From CAVYYW01 sp963772845 (GTDB taxonomy: Bacteria; Bacillota; Bacilli; Bacillales; Sporolactobacillaceae): a stretch of DNA of 64,000 bases. Positions within the stretch are counted from its first letter, which is position 1. Each line of letters opens with the position of its first letter. The notes below the pieces were generated by a model. That model had not been told where the DNA came from. It was given only the letters and a program-made list of their open reading frames with translations, and searched no databases. The stretch spans positions 1,240,001 to 1,304,000 of the forward strand of contig CAVYYW010000014.1 of assembly GCA_963772845.1 (NCBI GenBank), given 5' to 3'. The position numbers and the translations under genes were made by a program. Below, one piece after another: positions 16,562 through 25,764 of the stretch.

Positions 16562-17473
16562 ATGGATCGTATTTTAAGGTACTTAAGCGTTATTGCAGCA
16601 TTCATTGTATTAGACGTCGTTATGATGGGGGCGGTCGTAACAAATACCGGTTCAGCAGATGGATGCGGAGCAACTTGGCCGCTTTGCTACGGGGAAGTAT
16701 TACCGCTTGCAGCCAAAAGTCATACATTAATAGAGTTCAGTCATCGGGCAGTAGCTGGTCTTGCCGGGATAGTAGTAATCATTCAGGCAGTATGGATCTG
16801 GATACGATTGAAAAAGGTTAAGGAAGCACGCTTTTTAGCCATAACCTCCGTCTTTTTCATTATACTTCAAGCTTTGCTTGGTGCAGCCGCTGTTATTTGG
16901 TCTCAATCGTCAATTGTTCTTGCCCTTCACTTTGGGATTTCGTTGCTATCTTTCACAAGTGTGCTGTTAATCGCAATTATTGTATTTGAAGAAACGCTTT
17001 TCAAGACAAGAATTGTACCAAAGGTTTCAAAAGGTTTGACCTGGAATTATATCGCATTAAGCATTTATTCTTATATTGTTATATATTCTGGGGCATTTGT
17101 CAGACATACGGATTCAAGCTTGGGGTGTACAGACTTTCCGTTATGCAATGGCCACCTTGTGCCGGATCTATACAGCAGAGCAGGTATCCAATATATCCAC
17201 CGGACATTGGCTATGTTAATTCTGGTTTGGCTAATTATTAATTTAGTGATCACGCTGATAAGATATAAGTCTCAAGGCGTCATCCTGACAAACACGTTAA
17301 TCGCTCTTATATTTGTTGTTTTGCAGGCTATATCAGGTATCTTAGTAATTTATTCAAGAATGGCCTTGTCATTTGTACTGCTCCATTCCCTTTTCGTCAC
17401 CTGCTATTTTGGAATTCTGATGGTGCTTCTCCTCTTTCTTCTTAGACGTAAGGAAGGCTCAATCAAAGGATGA
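16562..17473 (+). CDS. ctaA: Heme A synthase
   Basis: This 303-residue protein has eight membrane segments in two homologous four-helix halves. Each half has a periplasmic cysteine pair (ADGCGATWPLC and SSLGCTDFPLC) and conserved heme-ligating His residues (EFSHRAVAG and YIHRTLAML). It oxidises heme O to heme A, for the caa3 oxidase encoded on the other strand. GAAGGTGA lies 5-6 nt before the ATG. It is monocistronic and ends at a terminator shared with pycA. Confidence 0.95.
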   Translation: MDRILRYLSVIAAFIVLDVVMMGAVVTNTGSADGCGATWPLCYGEVLPLAAKSHTLIEFSHRAVAGLAGIVVIIQAVWIWIRLKKVKEARFLAITSVFFIILQALLGAAAVIWSQSSIVLALHFGISLLSFTSVLLIAIIVFEETLFKTRIVPKVSKGLTWNYIALSIYSYIVIYSGAFVRHTDSSLGCTDFPLCNGHLVPDLYSRAGIQYIHRTLAMLILVWLIINLVITLIRYKSQGVILTNTLIALIFVVLQAISGILVIYSRMALSFVLLHSLFVTCYFGILMVLLLFLLRRKEGSIKG

Positions 17474-17505
17474 TTGATATGAAAGCAGAAATCATGGAAA
17501 TCATA

Positions 17506-17544
17506 AAAAACGGGAAGCTCGTAATGAGCCTCCCGTTTTTTTAA
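17506..17544. terminator. Bidirectional terminator between ctaA and pycA
   Basis: AACGGGAAGCTC and GAGCCTCCCGTT pair with one mismatch around a 5-nt loop. A6 lies on the left and T7 on the right, serving the convergent ctaA and pycA genes. Confidence 0.88.
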
Positions 17545-17553
17545 TTAAGAAAA

Positions 17554-20500
17554 TTAATGACTTAGTTCCAAAAGCAGATCGCCATTCTTTATTCCATCAT
17601 TTTCAATTACAAAAATATCTTTTACTTTTCCATCAACAGGCGATTGAAGCGTTGTTTCCATTTTCATCGCCTCGGTAATCATAACAGGATCACCTTTTTT
17701 TACTTCTTCTCCTTTAGAAACAAGGACCTTTAATACCGTCCCCGGCATGGAGGCGCCTAGATGTGCTGGATTATTTTTATCTGCTTTCGGCCGGGTATCT
17801 GCTGATTTTTCAACATTGCGGTCAATAATAATGACCTCTCTCGGCTGACCATTTAGTTCAAAATAAACATTTCTTGAACCATCTGCCTGAGCTTCACCGA
17901 TCGAAACCAGTTTAACAATCAGTGTTTTCCCCTCTTCTATCTCAATTCCAATTTCATCCCCGAGCTCAAGCCCGTAAAAGAAGACTGGTGTATCAAGAAC
18001 TGAAACATCACCAAATGTCTCGGTGAATTGGCGGTATTCCAGAAATACCTTTGGATAGAGTGCGTAGGACAAGAGATCATAATCTGAAATATCTCCAATT
18101 TTTTTCTGTGTCAGTGTTTCTCTGATTTCAATGAAATCAACAGGTTTCAGATATGTCCCCGGACGTTCTTCAAGCGGGCTTTTCCCTTTAAGAATAATAT
18201 TTTGCAATTCTTTTGGGAACCCCTGATATGGTTGTCCGAGCTCGCCCTTGAAAAATGATATAACGGAATCTGGAAAGTCCAGGCTGTGCCCATTATCATA
18301 AATATCTTCTTCTGTCAGATCATTCTGAACCATGTATAAGGTCATGTCCCCAACCACTTTAGAAGAAGGCGTCACTTTTACAATATCACCGAACATGAGA
18401 TTAACCCGCCTGTACATTTCTTTTACTTCTTCAAAACGGTCTCCCAGACCGACAGCAGAGGCTTGCTGTTTCAGGTTGCTGTACTGGCCGCCAGGCATTT
18501 CGTATTTATAAATTTCTGAATTCCCTGTTAAAAGTCCACTTTCAAACGGAGCATAATAGCTTCGTACGCTCCCCCAGTAGCGGCTCAAAGATTCTAAAGC
18601 TTCTAGATCAGCAGAAGCTTTCCTTTCACTATGCTCCGTTGCGTAATGAAGAGCATTTGCATTTGGCTGAGAAGTAGTGCCAGACATCGACTCCACTGCA
18701 ATATCAACAATGTCCACTCCAGCCTCAATTGCCCTGGCATAGGTATAAATACCATTGCCACTCGTATCATGAGTGTGCAGATGTATCGGCAGGCTGACGG
18801 TGTCTTTCAAGCTGGAAATAAGCTGATATGCCGCCTCTGGCTTCAGCAGACCTGCCATATCTTTTATAGCCAGAATATGCGCTCCGCTTGCCTCTAGATT
18901 TTTTGCTAAATCTTTGTAGTAGGCAAGATCATATTTGGTTTTGTTCTTATCCAGTATGTCACCTGTATAGCAAATGGCCGCTTCAGCAACTTTATTGTTG
19001 TTTCGTACTTCTTCAATAGCAAGTCTCATCCCATCAAGCCAGTTGAGGCTGTCAAAAATTCTGAAAACATCGATACCTGCCTCAGAAGCTTTTTTGACGA
19101 ACCGTTTAATCAAATTATCCGGATAATTTTTGTATCCAACAGCATTTGAACCCCTAAGGAGCATTTGCAGAAGGACATTAGGCATCTTTTCTCTCAGTAT
19201 TTTCAGCCTGTCCCATGGGTCTTCTCTGAGAAATCTAAGAGCCGAATCAAATGTCGCACCGCCCCACACTTCAGCAGAAAATAAGTCTGGCATCAGCCTT
19301 GAACTGTAATCGGCGATTTTTTTCATATCTTTTGTTCGCATGCGTGTGGCAAGCAAACTTTGGTGGGCATCACGGAAAGTCGTATCGGTATACAGAACTT
19401 GCTTTTGTTCTTTAATCCATTTCACAAGTCCTTCCGAGCCTGCCTCATCAAGAATTTGTTTGGTTCCTGACTTAGGTTTTTCAGAAAGTTTAATATCAGG
19501 TAATTTAGGAGCCTTTACAATCGGCTTATGTTTTTTATCCACACCAGGAAACCCATTGACTGTCACATCAGCTATGAAAGAAAGCATTTTTGTTCCGCGA
19601 TCCTGTTTCTTAGGAAAAACAAAAAGTTCAGCACTGCTGTCAATAAATGACGTATTAGTACTTCCGGAAAGGAAAGTGGGATGCCTCACAACATTTTCAA
19701 GAAATGAAATATTTGTTTTGATTCCCCGAATTCTAAATTCCTGAAGATTTCTAAGCATTTTAGCTGCAGCATTTTCAAAGCTTAATGCCCACGTTGAAAC
19801 CTTAACAAGCAATGAATCGTAGTAGGGCGTAATTACTGCTCCTTGAAAACCATTGCCTGCATCAAGTCTTACGCCGAAACCGCCTCCGCTCCGGTATACC
19901 ATAATTTTCCCTGTATCTGGCATAAACTGATTCGCAGGATCTTCTGTTGTGACACGGCACTGGATCGCGTAACCGTTCGCTTTAATCATTTCTTGGGCAG
20001 GTACATTTAAAGGAGACTTCATGAAGGGCATGTCCCTCAGCAATCATAATTTGAGACTGAACAATATCAATACCGGTAATCAGTTCAGTTATAGTATGTT
20101 CCACCTGAACTCTTGGATTTACTTCTATAAAGTAAAATTTGTCATCTGGAGTAACAAGAAATTCTACTGTACCCGCGTTACGGTAGCCTACCTTTTTCAT
20201 CAAATCGACAGCTGAATTACAAATATTCAGACGAAGATCGTCAGAAAGGGTCCTGCTTGGCGCAACTTCAACGACCTTTTGGTGTCTCCTCTGTACTGAA
20301 CAGTCACGTTCAAACAGATGCAAGGTGTTCCCATGGTGGTCTGCCAAGATCTGAACTTCAATATGTTTTGGTTTATCAAGATATTTTTCAACAAAGACAT
20401 CATCCTGACCGAACGATGCTTTTGCTTCTGACTTAGCTCTTTCATAAGCATCTTCCAGACCTTGCTCACTTCTAACAATTCTCATTCCGCGGCCTCCGCC

Positions 20501-21001
20501 GCCTAAAACCGCTTTTATAATGATCGGGTATCCATGTGAGGCGCCAAACTCCCTAGCCTCTTCTACGGACTGAACCGGACCATCGCTGCCCGGTACAGTT
20601 GGAATTTCTGCTTTAATTGCTGCTTCCTTTGCTTTTGCTTTATCTCCAAAAGTAATCAGGTTCTCTTCATCAGGACCAATAAAGACAATCCCTTCTTCTT
20701 TGCACCTTTTGGCAAAATGTGCATTTTCTGACAGAAACCCGTAGCCGGGATGTATTCCATCAACATCATGCGCCTTTGCAATTTCAATGATGCCTTCAAT
20801 ATCAAGGTAAGCATCAATTGGTTTCTTTCCTTCTCCGACTAAATAAGCCTCATCTGCTTTATACCTATGAAAAGAACCGGTATCTTCTTTCGAATAAACA
20901 GCAACGGTACGAATATTTAACTCCGTACACGCTCTGAAAATCCGAATGGCGATTTCTCCCCGGTTTGCGACTAAAATTTTCTTAAGTGATTGATTCGGCA
21001 C
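17554..21001 (-). pseudogene. pycA: Pyruvate carboxylase, frameshifted
   Basis: Domains in order are biotin carboxylase (residues 1-450, with GGGGRGMRIV), carboxyltransferase (about 530-830, starting DTTFRDAHQSLLATRMRT) and a C-terminal biotinyl domain with the biotinylated Lys in EAMKMETT. It makes oxaloacetate from pyruvate to refill the TCA cycle. One extra base near 20013-20022, at codon 330, breaks the frame. Removing it gives exactly 1148 residues, the length of the B. subtilis enzyme. Every domain is otherwise intact, so the break is probably a sequence error. It overlaps the end of ftsW by 20 bp. Confidence 0.93.
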
Positions 21002-22145
21002 GCTGCATCTCCCCCTGTTCTATTTTTTGCTTTCTCTTTAAATTAACAAAAGCTGAAATATTCATTAGCACCCCTACCGAAAACATCATGATTACGAGTG
21101 ATGATCCTCCGTAGCTGATGAACGGCAAGGTTACGCCGGTAAGCGGCATAAGACCTGTCGCTACCCCAAGATTCACAAACGTCTGTATGGCAATAAAGCT
21201 TGATATGCCAATCGCAAGCAGACTTCCGAATACATCTTTGCAGCGTATTGCTATAACAAGTGATTTAAACACAAGATACCCTAATCCAAGAACAACAAAC
21301 AAAACACCAAGCAGCCCCAGTTCTTCTCCAATGATTGCAATAATGAAATCGGTATAGGATTCTGGAAGAAAGCCTGCTTTTTCAATACTCTGACCTAGCC
21401 CCTTGCCGGTAATGCCTCCTGACGCAATCGCTATGTATGAATGAATCAGCTGATACCCCTCGTTTTGCGCAAGCGAAAAAGGATGATAGGCGGCTGCAAA
21501 CCGGCTCGATTGATAATTTTTCAGGAATAACATAAACAGCGCTGCAACACCAGCAGCAGCAAGCCCAAGCAGCGTTATTAAATGCTTGAAACGCATGCCC
21601 GAGCAAAGGATAATAGATCCTGCAATCCCAGCAATAATCATTGCGCTGCCGAGATCGGGCTGTATGGCCACGAGAAGAAACATGATTGTAATCATTACAA
21701 GCGGCGGCATGACACCTGTCTTCACATCCGAGATGGATGCTTGTTTATTTGAAAAAACACTTGCGAGATAAATGATGACCGCAAACTTGACGATTTCTGC
21801 CGGTTGAATACTGAATGGTCCAAGAGCAATCCAAGATTGTGCACCATTGGAAGCATGCCCAATAACAAGAACGAGCAGCAGCAGCACAATAGAGATCACC
21901 GTGATCGGCTTTACGAGTGCTTTGTACATTTTATAGGGTATTAACATTCCCGCAATGCCAAAAACCAACGCTGCACTGCACCAGATGAGCTGCCGGATAA
22001 AGAAATAGTCTGCCGGCGTATTGTTCTTGTACATAATTACTAGAAATGAACTTGCACTATAAACCATAACTAAGCCCATGCCCATTAAAAGCAGACTGAC
22101 AACAATTAAAGAATAATCGTAATGACGGAATAATTTTTTGTACAT
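20982..22145 (-). CDS. ftsW: FtsW, septal peptidoglycan glycosyltransferase (SEDS family)
   Basis: This membrane protein of 387 residues has about ten helices. SEDS marks are VMVYSASSF in the first helix region, a PAEIVKFAVIIYLA stretch and the C-terminal LPFISYGGSSLVIMM. It polymerises lipid II at the division septum together with a class B PBP. GGGTGAG lies 5 nt before the ATG. It lies upstream of pycA with a short overlap, as in B. subtilis, which favours FtsW over RodA or SpoVE. Confidence 0.92.
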   Translation of the reverse strand: MYKKLFRHYDYSLIVVSLLLMGMGLVMVYSASSFLVIMYKNNTPADYFFIRQLIWCSAALVFGIAGMLIPYKMYKALVKPITVISIVLLLLVLVIGHASNGAQSWIALGPFSIQPAEIVKFAVIIYLASVFSNKQASISDVKTGVMPPLVMITIMFLLVAIQPDLGSAMIIAGIAGSIILCSGMRFKHLITLLGLAAAGVAALFMLFLKNYQSSRFAAAYHPFSLAQNEGYQLIHSYIAIASGGITGKGLGQSIEKAGFLPESYTDFIIAIIGEELGLLGVLFVVLGLGYLVFKSLVIAIRCKDVFGSLLAIGISSFIAIQTFVNLGVATGLMPLTGVTLPFISYGGSSLVIMMFSVGVLMNISAFVNLKRKQKIEQGEMQRAESIT

Positions 22146-22385
22146 GTTAACTCACCCGTTGTTTCATTCAAAATTTTATATCAGTAAATAGCAGAATTTG
22201 CGGAAAACCGCTAAACTTTATTCAAGTATACACGAATCACTTCACCATTTCACGATCGTTTTTAATGTGTAACAAATTTAAAATATCTCATTTTTTAGAT
22301 GTCTATAAAAAAATACCAAGCTTTGCATCTGACAGCTCTCATCTTTTACGCTTTGCTAAAGCGAAATGGCATTACAATAGGTTAA

Positions 22386-22413
22386 CAAAAACACGGGGAC
22401 TGGGTCACCCGTG
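22386..22413 (-). terminator. Second terminator hairpin downstream of ylaN
   Basis: CACGGG/CCCGTG with a 10-nt loop is followed by TTTTT on the minus strand. It is a back-up hairpin about 45 bp beyond the first ylaN terminator. Apart from these two hairpins, the 333-bp stretch between ftsW and ylaN holds no gene that can be supported. Confidence 0.6.
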
Positions 22414-22433
22414 CGAAAAAATCTATAAAAATA

Positions 22434-22476
22434 AAAAAACCCAAACTATCTTAAAGCTGCTGATAGCTTGAGTTTA
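22434..22476 (-). terminator. Terminator of ylaN
   Basis: On the minus strand CTATC pairs with GATAG, and the stem continues outward through about nine more pairs (with G-U pairs). It is followed by a run of seven T. It starts just below the ylaN stop. Confidence 0.75.
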
Positions 22477-22478
22477 TA

Positions 22479-22763
22479 TTATTCATTGCGCATAGTTGCG
22501 TCATGTAAGGCTGTAAGCTGCTGTTCAAGGGATTCCAAAAGATTTTTGCCGTCAGCCTCATTAACAAGGCCCAATCTTACAGCAAAATCAATTTCTCGTG
22601 ATAGCCCGAACATTTGTGTATCTAAAACTTCTTCGTAGAGAGGACATTGCGGCATCGTTAAGTTATCCATTTGAACTTCGATTAGTTTAAGGATCTTATG
22701 TGCGTCAGCTTTAAGCAGTTCATAAGCTTTCTCGCGATGTCCCGCTGCGATCTCAGTTGACAA
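22479..22763 (-). CDS. ylaN: YlaN, iron-linked regulator partner of Fur
   Basis: This protein of 94 residues is dominated by two long helices, with the highly conserved core QMDNLTMPQCPLYEEVLDTQ. YlaN is reported to bind iron and to relieve Fur repression in B. subtilis and Staphylococcus aureus, and to be needed under low iron. The frame opens at 22790. The TTG at 22763 is preceded by GGAGGGGA at the right distance and gives the family length (B. subtilis about 93), so it is used. A Fur-type operator elsewhere in the window (54755) is a possible target of the same circuit. Confidence 0.9.
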   Translation of the reverse strand: MSTEIAAGHREKAYELLKADAHKILKLIEVQMDNLTMPQCPLYEEVLDTQMFGLSREIDFAVRLGLVNEADGKNLLESLEQQLTALHDATMRNE

Positions 22764-22993
22764 ATTGATCCCCTCCATCTCTATCACCATTCTGCATTAA
22801 TCTTATACGGTAATGCCCTAAATTGCAAGAGATTCCTGCTATATTATACCCTGATTATATAAACTTAATCCTGTTTGAGTCTGCCTTTAGAGGTCCTGGG
22901 ATGACAAAATGCGCTGTTACTTTTATACTTTAAGGAGTAATTATTTCATACAGCCTTTTAAGCTTATTTTATGATATGGAAACGAGGGATATT

Positions 22994-23437
22994 ATGCAAG
23001 ATATAATTTTTGTTAATGGAAAAGTTAAGCACAGCATCACATTGGATCCTACTGTCTGGATCTTTGACGATAGGAAAATTTCATTGAAGGATTATTTTTC
23101 TAAAGCTTACCTTAATGACAGTGATGATTCAGATCATCCCTTTCAGGAAAAGAAGAAAAAACGATACAAAAAAAGCCAATGGCTGACGGACTCTTTTGTT
23201 ATACCTGTTCGTCCGTTTATCGAAAATGCCGGTCCGGTTCCTGACGCTTCAAAAGTAATCTTTGGTATAAAAGACGGCTCGGAAGAAGAAATTCCACTGG
23301 AAGTGATGCTCGAAGGAGTCTTTGCTTTTTCAGAAGATGGAAAAGCTTTAAAAGAAAATGGTCCGGTTCATTTTTATTCCGCTGATACAGAGCAAGGATC
23401 GCCAATTAAAAGTATCACTAAAATTACGATTGCTTAA
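22994..23437 (+). CDS. Conserved Bacillaceae protein in the ylaL position
   Basis: This cytosolic protein of 147 residues begins MQDIIFVNGKVKHSITLDP and has a VWIFDDRK motif and a lysine-rich stretch EKKKKRYKKSQW. No catalytic motif or membrane segment is visible. It sits between ylaN and ylaJ, where B. subtilis has ylaL (about 156 residues), so orthology to YlaL is likely but unproved. The ATG at 22994 is preferred over 22976 because GAGGGA lies 6 nt before it. Confidence 0.75.
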   Translation: MQDIIFVNGKVKHSITLDPTVWIFDDRKISLKDYFSKAYLNDSDDSDHPFQEKKKKRYKKSQWLTDSFVIPVRPFIENAGPVPDASKVIFGIKDGSEEEIPLEVMLEGVFAFSEDGKALKENGPVHFYSADTEQGSPIKSITKITIA

Positions 23438-23458
23438 AGAAAGTATAATATGAAAGAG

Positions 23459-23498
23459 AACCCGTCTTTATGTAATTTGCATATTGACGGTTTTTTTC
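23459..23498 (+). terminator. Terminator downstream of the ylaL-position gene
   Basis: CCGTC and GACGG pair, with an inner ATG/CAT pairing, and are followed by seven T on the plus strand. Confidence 0.7.
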
Positions 23499-23607
23499 TG
23501 TTATCGAAGCTTTCGGTTTTTGAGACTTTCTATGACTCCTTACATATGTTTTCCTGCATAAAACCTTTATTAATACAAAAGCTAAAGGAAAACTAGGAGG
23601 TAAGAAA

Positions 23608-24123
23608 ATGAAGTCTTTTAAAATGCTCCCTTTTATTGTCCCTTTCGTCCTTCTCGCAGGGGGAGGCTGCAGCTATAACGGCAACTCTCATACAGACCAG
23701 ACCACCTACAATGGTCCAGTTCACGAAGTTAGGCAAAATTTAAAACCATCTTCCTCAGCTCAGCCAATTTCAAGTCAGGAAATTGCAAGGCACCTGGTCG
23801 TTTTGAGCAAGAAAAACAGCGATGTTCGCGATGCAACGGCCGTCATTATCGGCAACCAGGCCATCGTCGGGCTTGATCTTGATAAGGACACGGATCCTGA
23901 CCGTGTTGGCACCATAAAACACACCGTCTCTCGTGCTTTAAAGAAAGATCCTTATGGGGCCAATGCTTACGTTACAGCAGATCCAGATCTCGTCCAGCGG
24001 TTAAATAACCTTGGCACGTCAATTAGAAATGGCAAGCCTGTAAGCGGTCTTCGGGATGAAATGACTTCTATAATCGAAAGAATTATGCCTGAAACCGCTC
24101 ATCCTGCCAGCCATTCATCATAA
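23608..24123 (+). CDS. ylaJ: YhcN/YlaJ family sporulation lipoprotein
   Basis: The protein has 171 residues. A type II signal peptide ends in LLAGGGC (Cys at 21). The following YhcN/YlaJ domain spans about 55-160, with DVRDATAVIIGNQAIVGLDL. Such lipoproteins are made in sporulating cells and are linked to spore outgrowth and germination. AGGAGG lies 7 nt before the ATG. It is convergent with the next gene, their stops only 2 bp apart. Family call firm. Confidence 0.9.
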   Translation: MKSFKMLPFIVPFVLLAGGGCSYNGNSHTDQTTYNGPVHEVRQNLKPSSSAQPISSQEIARHLVVLSKKNSDVRDATAVIIGNQAIVGLDLDKDTDPDRVGTIKHTVSRALKKDPYGANAYVTADPDLVQRLNNLGTSIRNGKPVSGLRDEMTSIIERIMPETAHPASHSS

Positions 24124-24125
24124 AT

Positions 24126-24608
24126 TTAATCTAATGCCGACTGTTCATCTTCTTCCGCAACCCGGCGCATCGCTGCTTTCACCTTACGATCCAGCTTCGC
24201 AGCAGCGTCCAGGTCATAAGTTTTTATGTAACGTAATTCATCAGTTATGCGTGCACCAAAAAACATAATATCATCGACCTGATTGATGTTCAGCTGAATT
24301 AAAGCCAGTTTTACCGGAACAGTGTCTAATACTTCCCTCTTTAAAATAGCAGTGCCGCTCACTCCTGCTGTCGTCCCTTCTCCCACAAAGGAAACACTGA
24401 CCATTGGCTGTTTTGCTATATTCTCAATTATTTTCGATTTAAAGCCCACTGCAAAAAACAATTGTTTAGCAGATGGCGCATAGACCCAGGATATGACATT
24501 TAACTGGGGGGCCCCGGTTTTAGCATCTACTGTCGCAACCGTTGTATACCGCTCATTTTGAAGTAATTGCAGCTGTATTTCTGTAAGTTCCGTTCCAATT
24601 TTTTTCAT
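24126..24608 (-). CDS. Pyridoxamine 5'-phosphate oxidase-like FMN-binding split-barrel protein
   Basis: The 160-residue protein has a PNPOx-like split barrel over about residues 12-125 (YTTVATVDAKTGAPQLNVIS). It probably binds FMN or a related cofactor; substrate unknown. The C-terminus is charged and helical (KLDRKVKAAMRRVAEED). GGAGG lies 7 nt before the ATG. It is packed tail to tail with ylaJ. Confidence 0.78.
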   Translation of the reverse strand: MKKIGTELTEIQLQLLQNERYTTVATVDAKTGAPQLNVISWVYAPSAKQLFFAVGFKSKIIENIAKQPMVSVSFVGEGTTAGVSGTAILKREVLDTVPVKLALIQLNINQVDDIMFFGARITDELRYIKTYDLDAAAKLDRKVKAAMRRVAEEDEQSALD

Positions 24609-24722
24609 TAAGAATCCTCCATTAAATCAACAGGATACCACCACTATACCTTTAATACTTTATACTGAAAAGATTTCAGAACGATCATTCAGATGATATA
24701 CTGTAAAAAAGGCGGTGGGAAT

Positions 24723-24923
24723 ATGCGAGTTAAATGCGTAATATGCGATAATATTGAAACAATAGATGATCAGACGAGCTTAGCTAAACGCTTAAGAAAC
24801 CGTCCTATCCATACATTTATGTGTGACCCATGCTCTGAGCGCATCGGTCAAAAAACAAAAGCACACTGGGGATCAGGAGATTTCACCCTATATCACCACA
24901 AAACAGAAAAAGACGAATGGTAG
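24723..24923 (+). CDS. ylaI: YlaI family small zinc-ribbon-like protein (DUF2197)
   Basis: This protein of 66 residues has two CxxC pairs (CVIC near residue 5 and CDPC near 43), expected to bind one zinc, and the conserved segment AKRLRNRPIHTFMC. Its role is unknown. The ATG at 24723 is preferred, with GGTGGG just upstream; ten further codons are open before it. It is monocistronic. Confidence 0.87.
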   Translation: MRVKCVICDNIETIDDQTSLAKRLRNRPIHTFMCDPCSERIGQKTKAHWGSGDFTLYHHKTEKDEW

Positions 24924-24962
24924 AATCAACTGCATGAATAATTTGACGTTCATAAGCGTTTC

Positions 24963-25123
24963 GTAACTAAACAAAATTTGAAGTTGCCTTTAGATCTGAC
25001 CGTTCTGGATATTTTCCGAAAGAAGCGCTCTTTGCCTTTACAAGGAAAGCGAAGGAACCTAAGATCTGGCAACTGAAACTGAAAAGCGTTGTATGAATTG
25101 AAAAAGAGAGTGTTTTAGTTAAC
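24963..25123. repeat. Large imperfect inverted repeat downstream of ylaI
   Basis: An inner stem pairs AGTTGCC-(TTT)-AGATCT at 24982-24997 with AGATCTGGCAACT at 25062-25074. An outer pairing joins GTAACTAAAC (24963) with GTTTTAGTTAAC (25112-25123), with a bulge. No reading frame is convincing. It lies in the 486-bp gap between ylaI and ylaH. It may be a small palindromic insertion or a structured RNA; neither can be proved here. Confidence 0.45.
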
Positions 25124-25235
25124 ATAATAAATTTATGGTTTGCCCGAAGAAATTAAACGGCCAAAGTATTTTATTCATTACTTAATCCAAATGTGGTTGA
25201 ATGAATCATAATAGAGGACAATGTACCATATTTGA

Positions 25236-25275
25236 AAAAGATGACCCCTTCATTTGTCAGGGATCATCTTTTTTA
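25236..25275. terminator. Terminator hairpin between ylaI and ylaH
   Basis: GATGACCCCT and AGGGATCATC pair with one mismatch. A5 lies on the left and T6 on the right. On the plus strand it would end any transcript running through the 24963-25123 hairpin region. Confidence 0.7.
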
Positions 25276-25341
25276 TTACTAGGCCCTTTTTCCCCCGAAT
25301 AAGTGATATTTTCAAATGCTCTTTAACGTCTCATCTTACAG

Positions 25342-25390
25342 AAAAGTACCCCGTATGTAGACTTTTTCAACCGCCTACTTTACGAGGTAC
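25342..25390 (-). terminator. Long hairpin terminator of the typA-ylaH transcript
   Basis: GTACCCCGTATGTAG and CTACTTTACGAGGTAC form an imperfect stem of about 15 bp followed by TTTT on the minus strand, just below ylaH. Its centre (GACTTTTT, CTACTTTA) is shared with the hairpin at 49279-49325. Confidence 0.7.
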
Positions 25391-25409
25391 CGCTATTAAG
25401 AAACGTATT

Positions 25410-25730
25410 TTATTTCGTCATCTGCTGATGGCGTTTTGCAGCACGTAAGCGCAATTTATAAATACTAAGGACAAGGGCTGCGCAGAAGAGCGCTCCGACA
25501 ATCGGCATTTGCAGGGCAAGCAATGTTAACATACCACAGCCGATGAAAAGAAAGATATAGATAATCATTGCTTTCAGCAGAGGCAGCTTTCGTGCAAATC
25601 CAAGCTTGTATACAATGATTGACAAGAAAACGATTGTGCCATATAAAATCCATATCATATAATCTGATGTCAGCGGGTTATTAAGCAGCCAATTAGGGAA
25701 AAAAGACAAATGAATCGACGACGGCTCCAC
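25410..25730 (-). CDS. ylaH: YlaH-like membrane protein
   Basis: This protein of 106 residues has three hydrophobic segments (about 24-43, 50-66 and 72-92) and a basic C-terminus (RAAKRHQQMTK). It is of the YlaH family, role unknown. The GTG start at 25730 is preceded by AGGGGGAG at a normal distance. It follows typA by 34 bp on the same strand, the conserved typA-ylaH pair. Confidence 0.85.
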   Translation of the reverse strand: MEPSSIHLSFFPNWLLNNPLTSDYMIWILYGTIVFLSIIVYKLGFARKLPLLKAMIIYIFLFIGCGMLTLLALQMPIVGALFCAALVLSIYKLRLRAAKRHQQMTK

Positions 25731-25764
25731 AGCAGCTCCCCCTATCCTTTATTTATCAACGCAC

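Noticed and set aside
22265..22471. Frame of 68 codons upstream of ftsW
   Set aside because: It has no ribosome site and runs across the ylaN terminator hairpins in antisense.
25254..25448. Frame of 64 codons between ylaI and ylaH
   Set aside because: It reads through two terminator hairpins and into ylaH in antisense, without a ribosome site.
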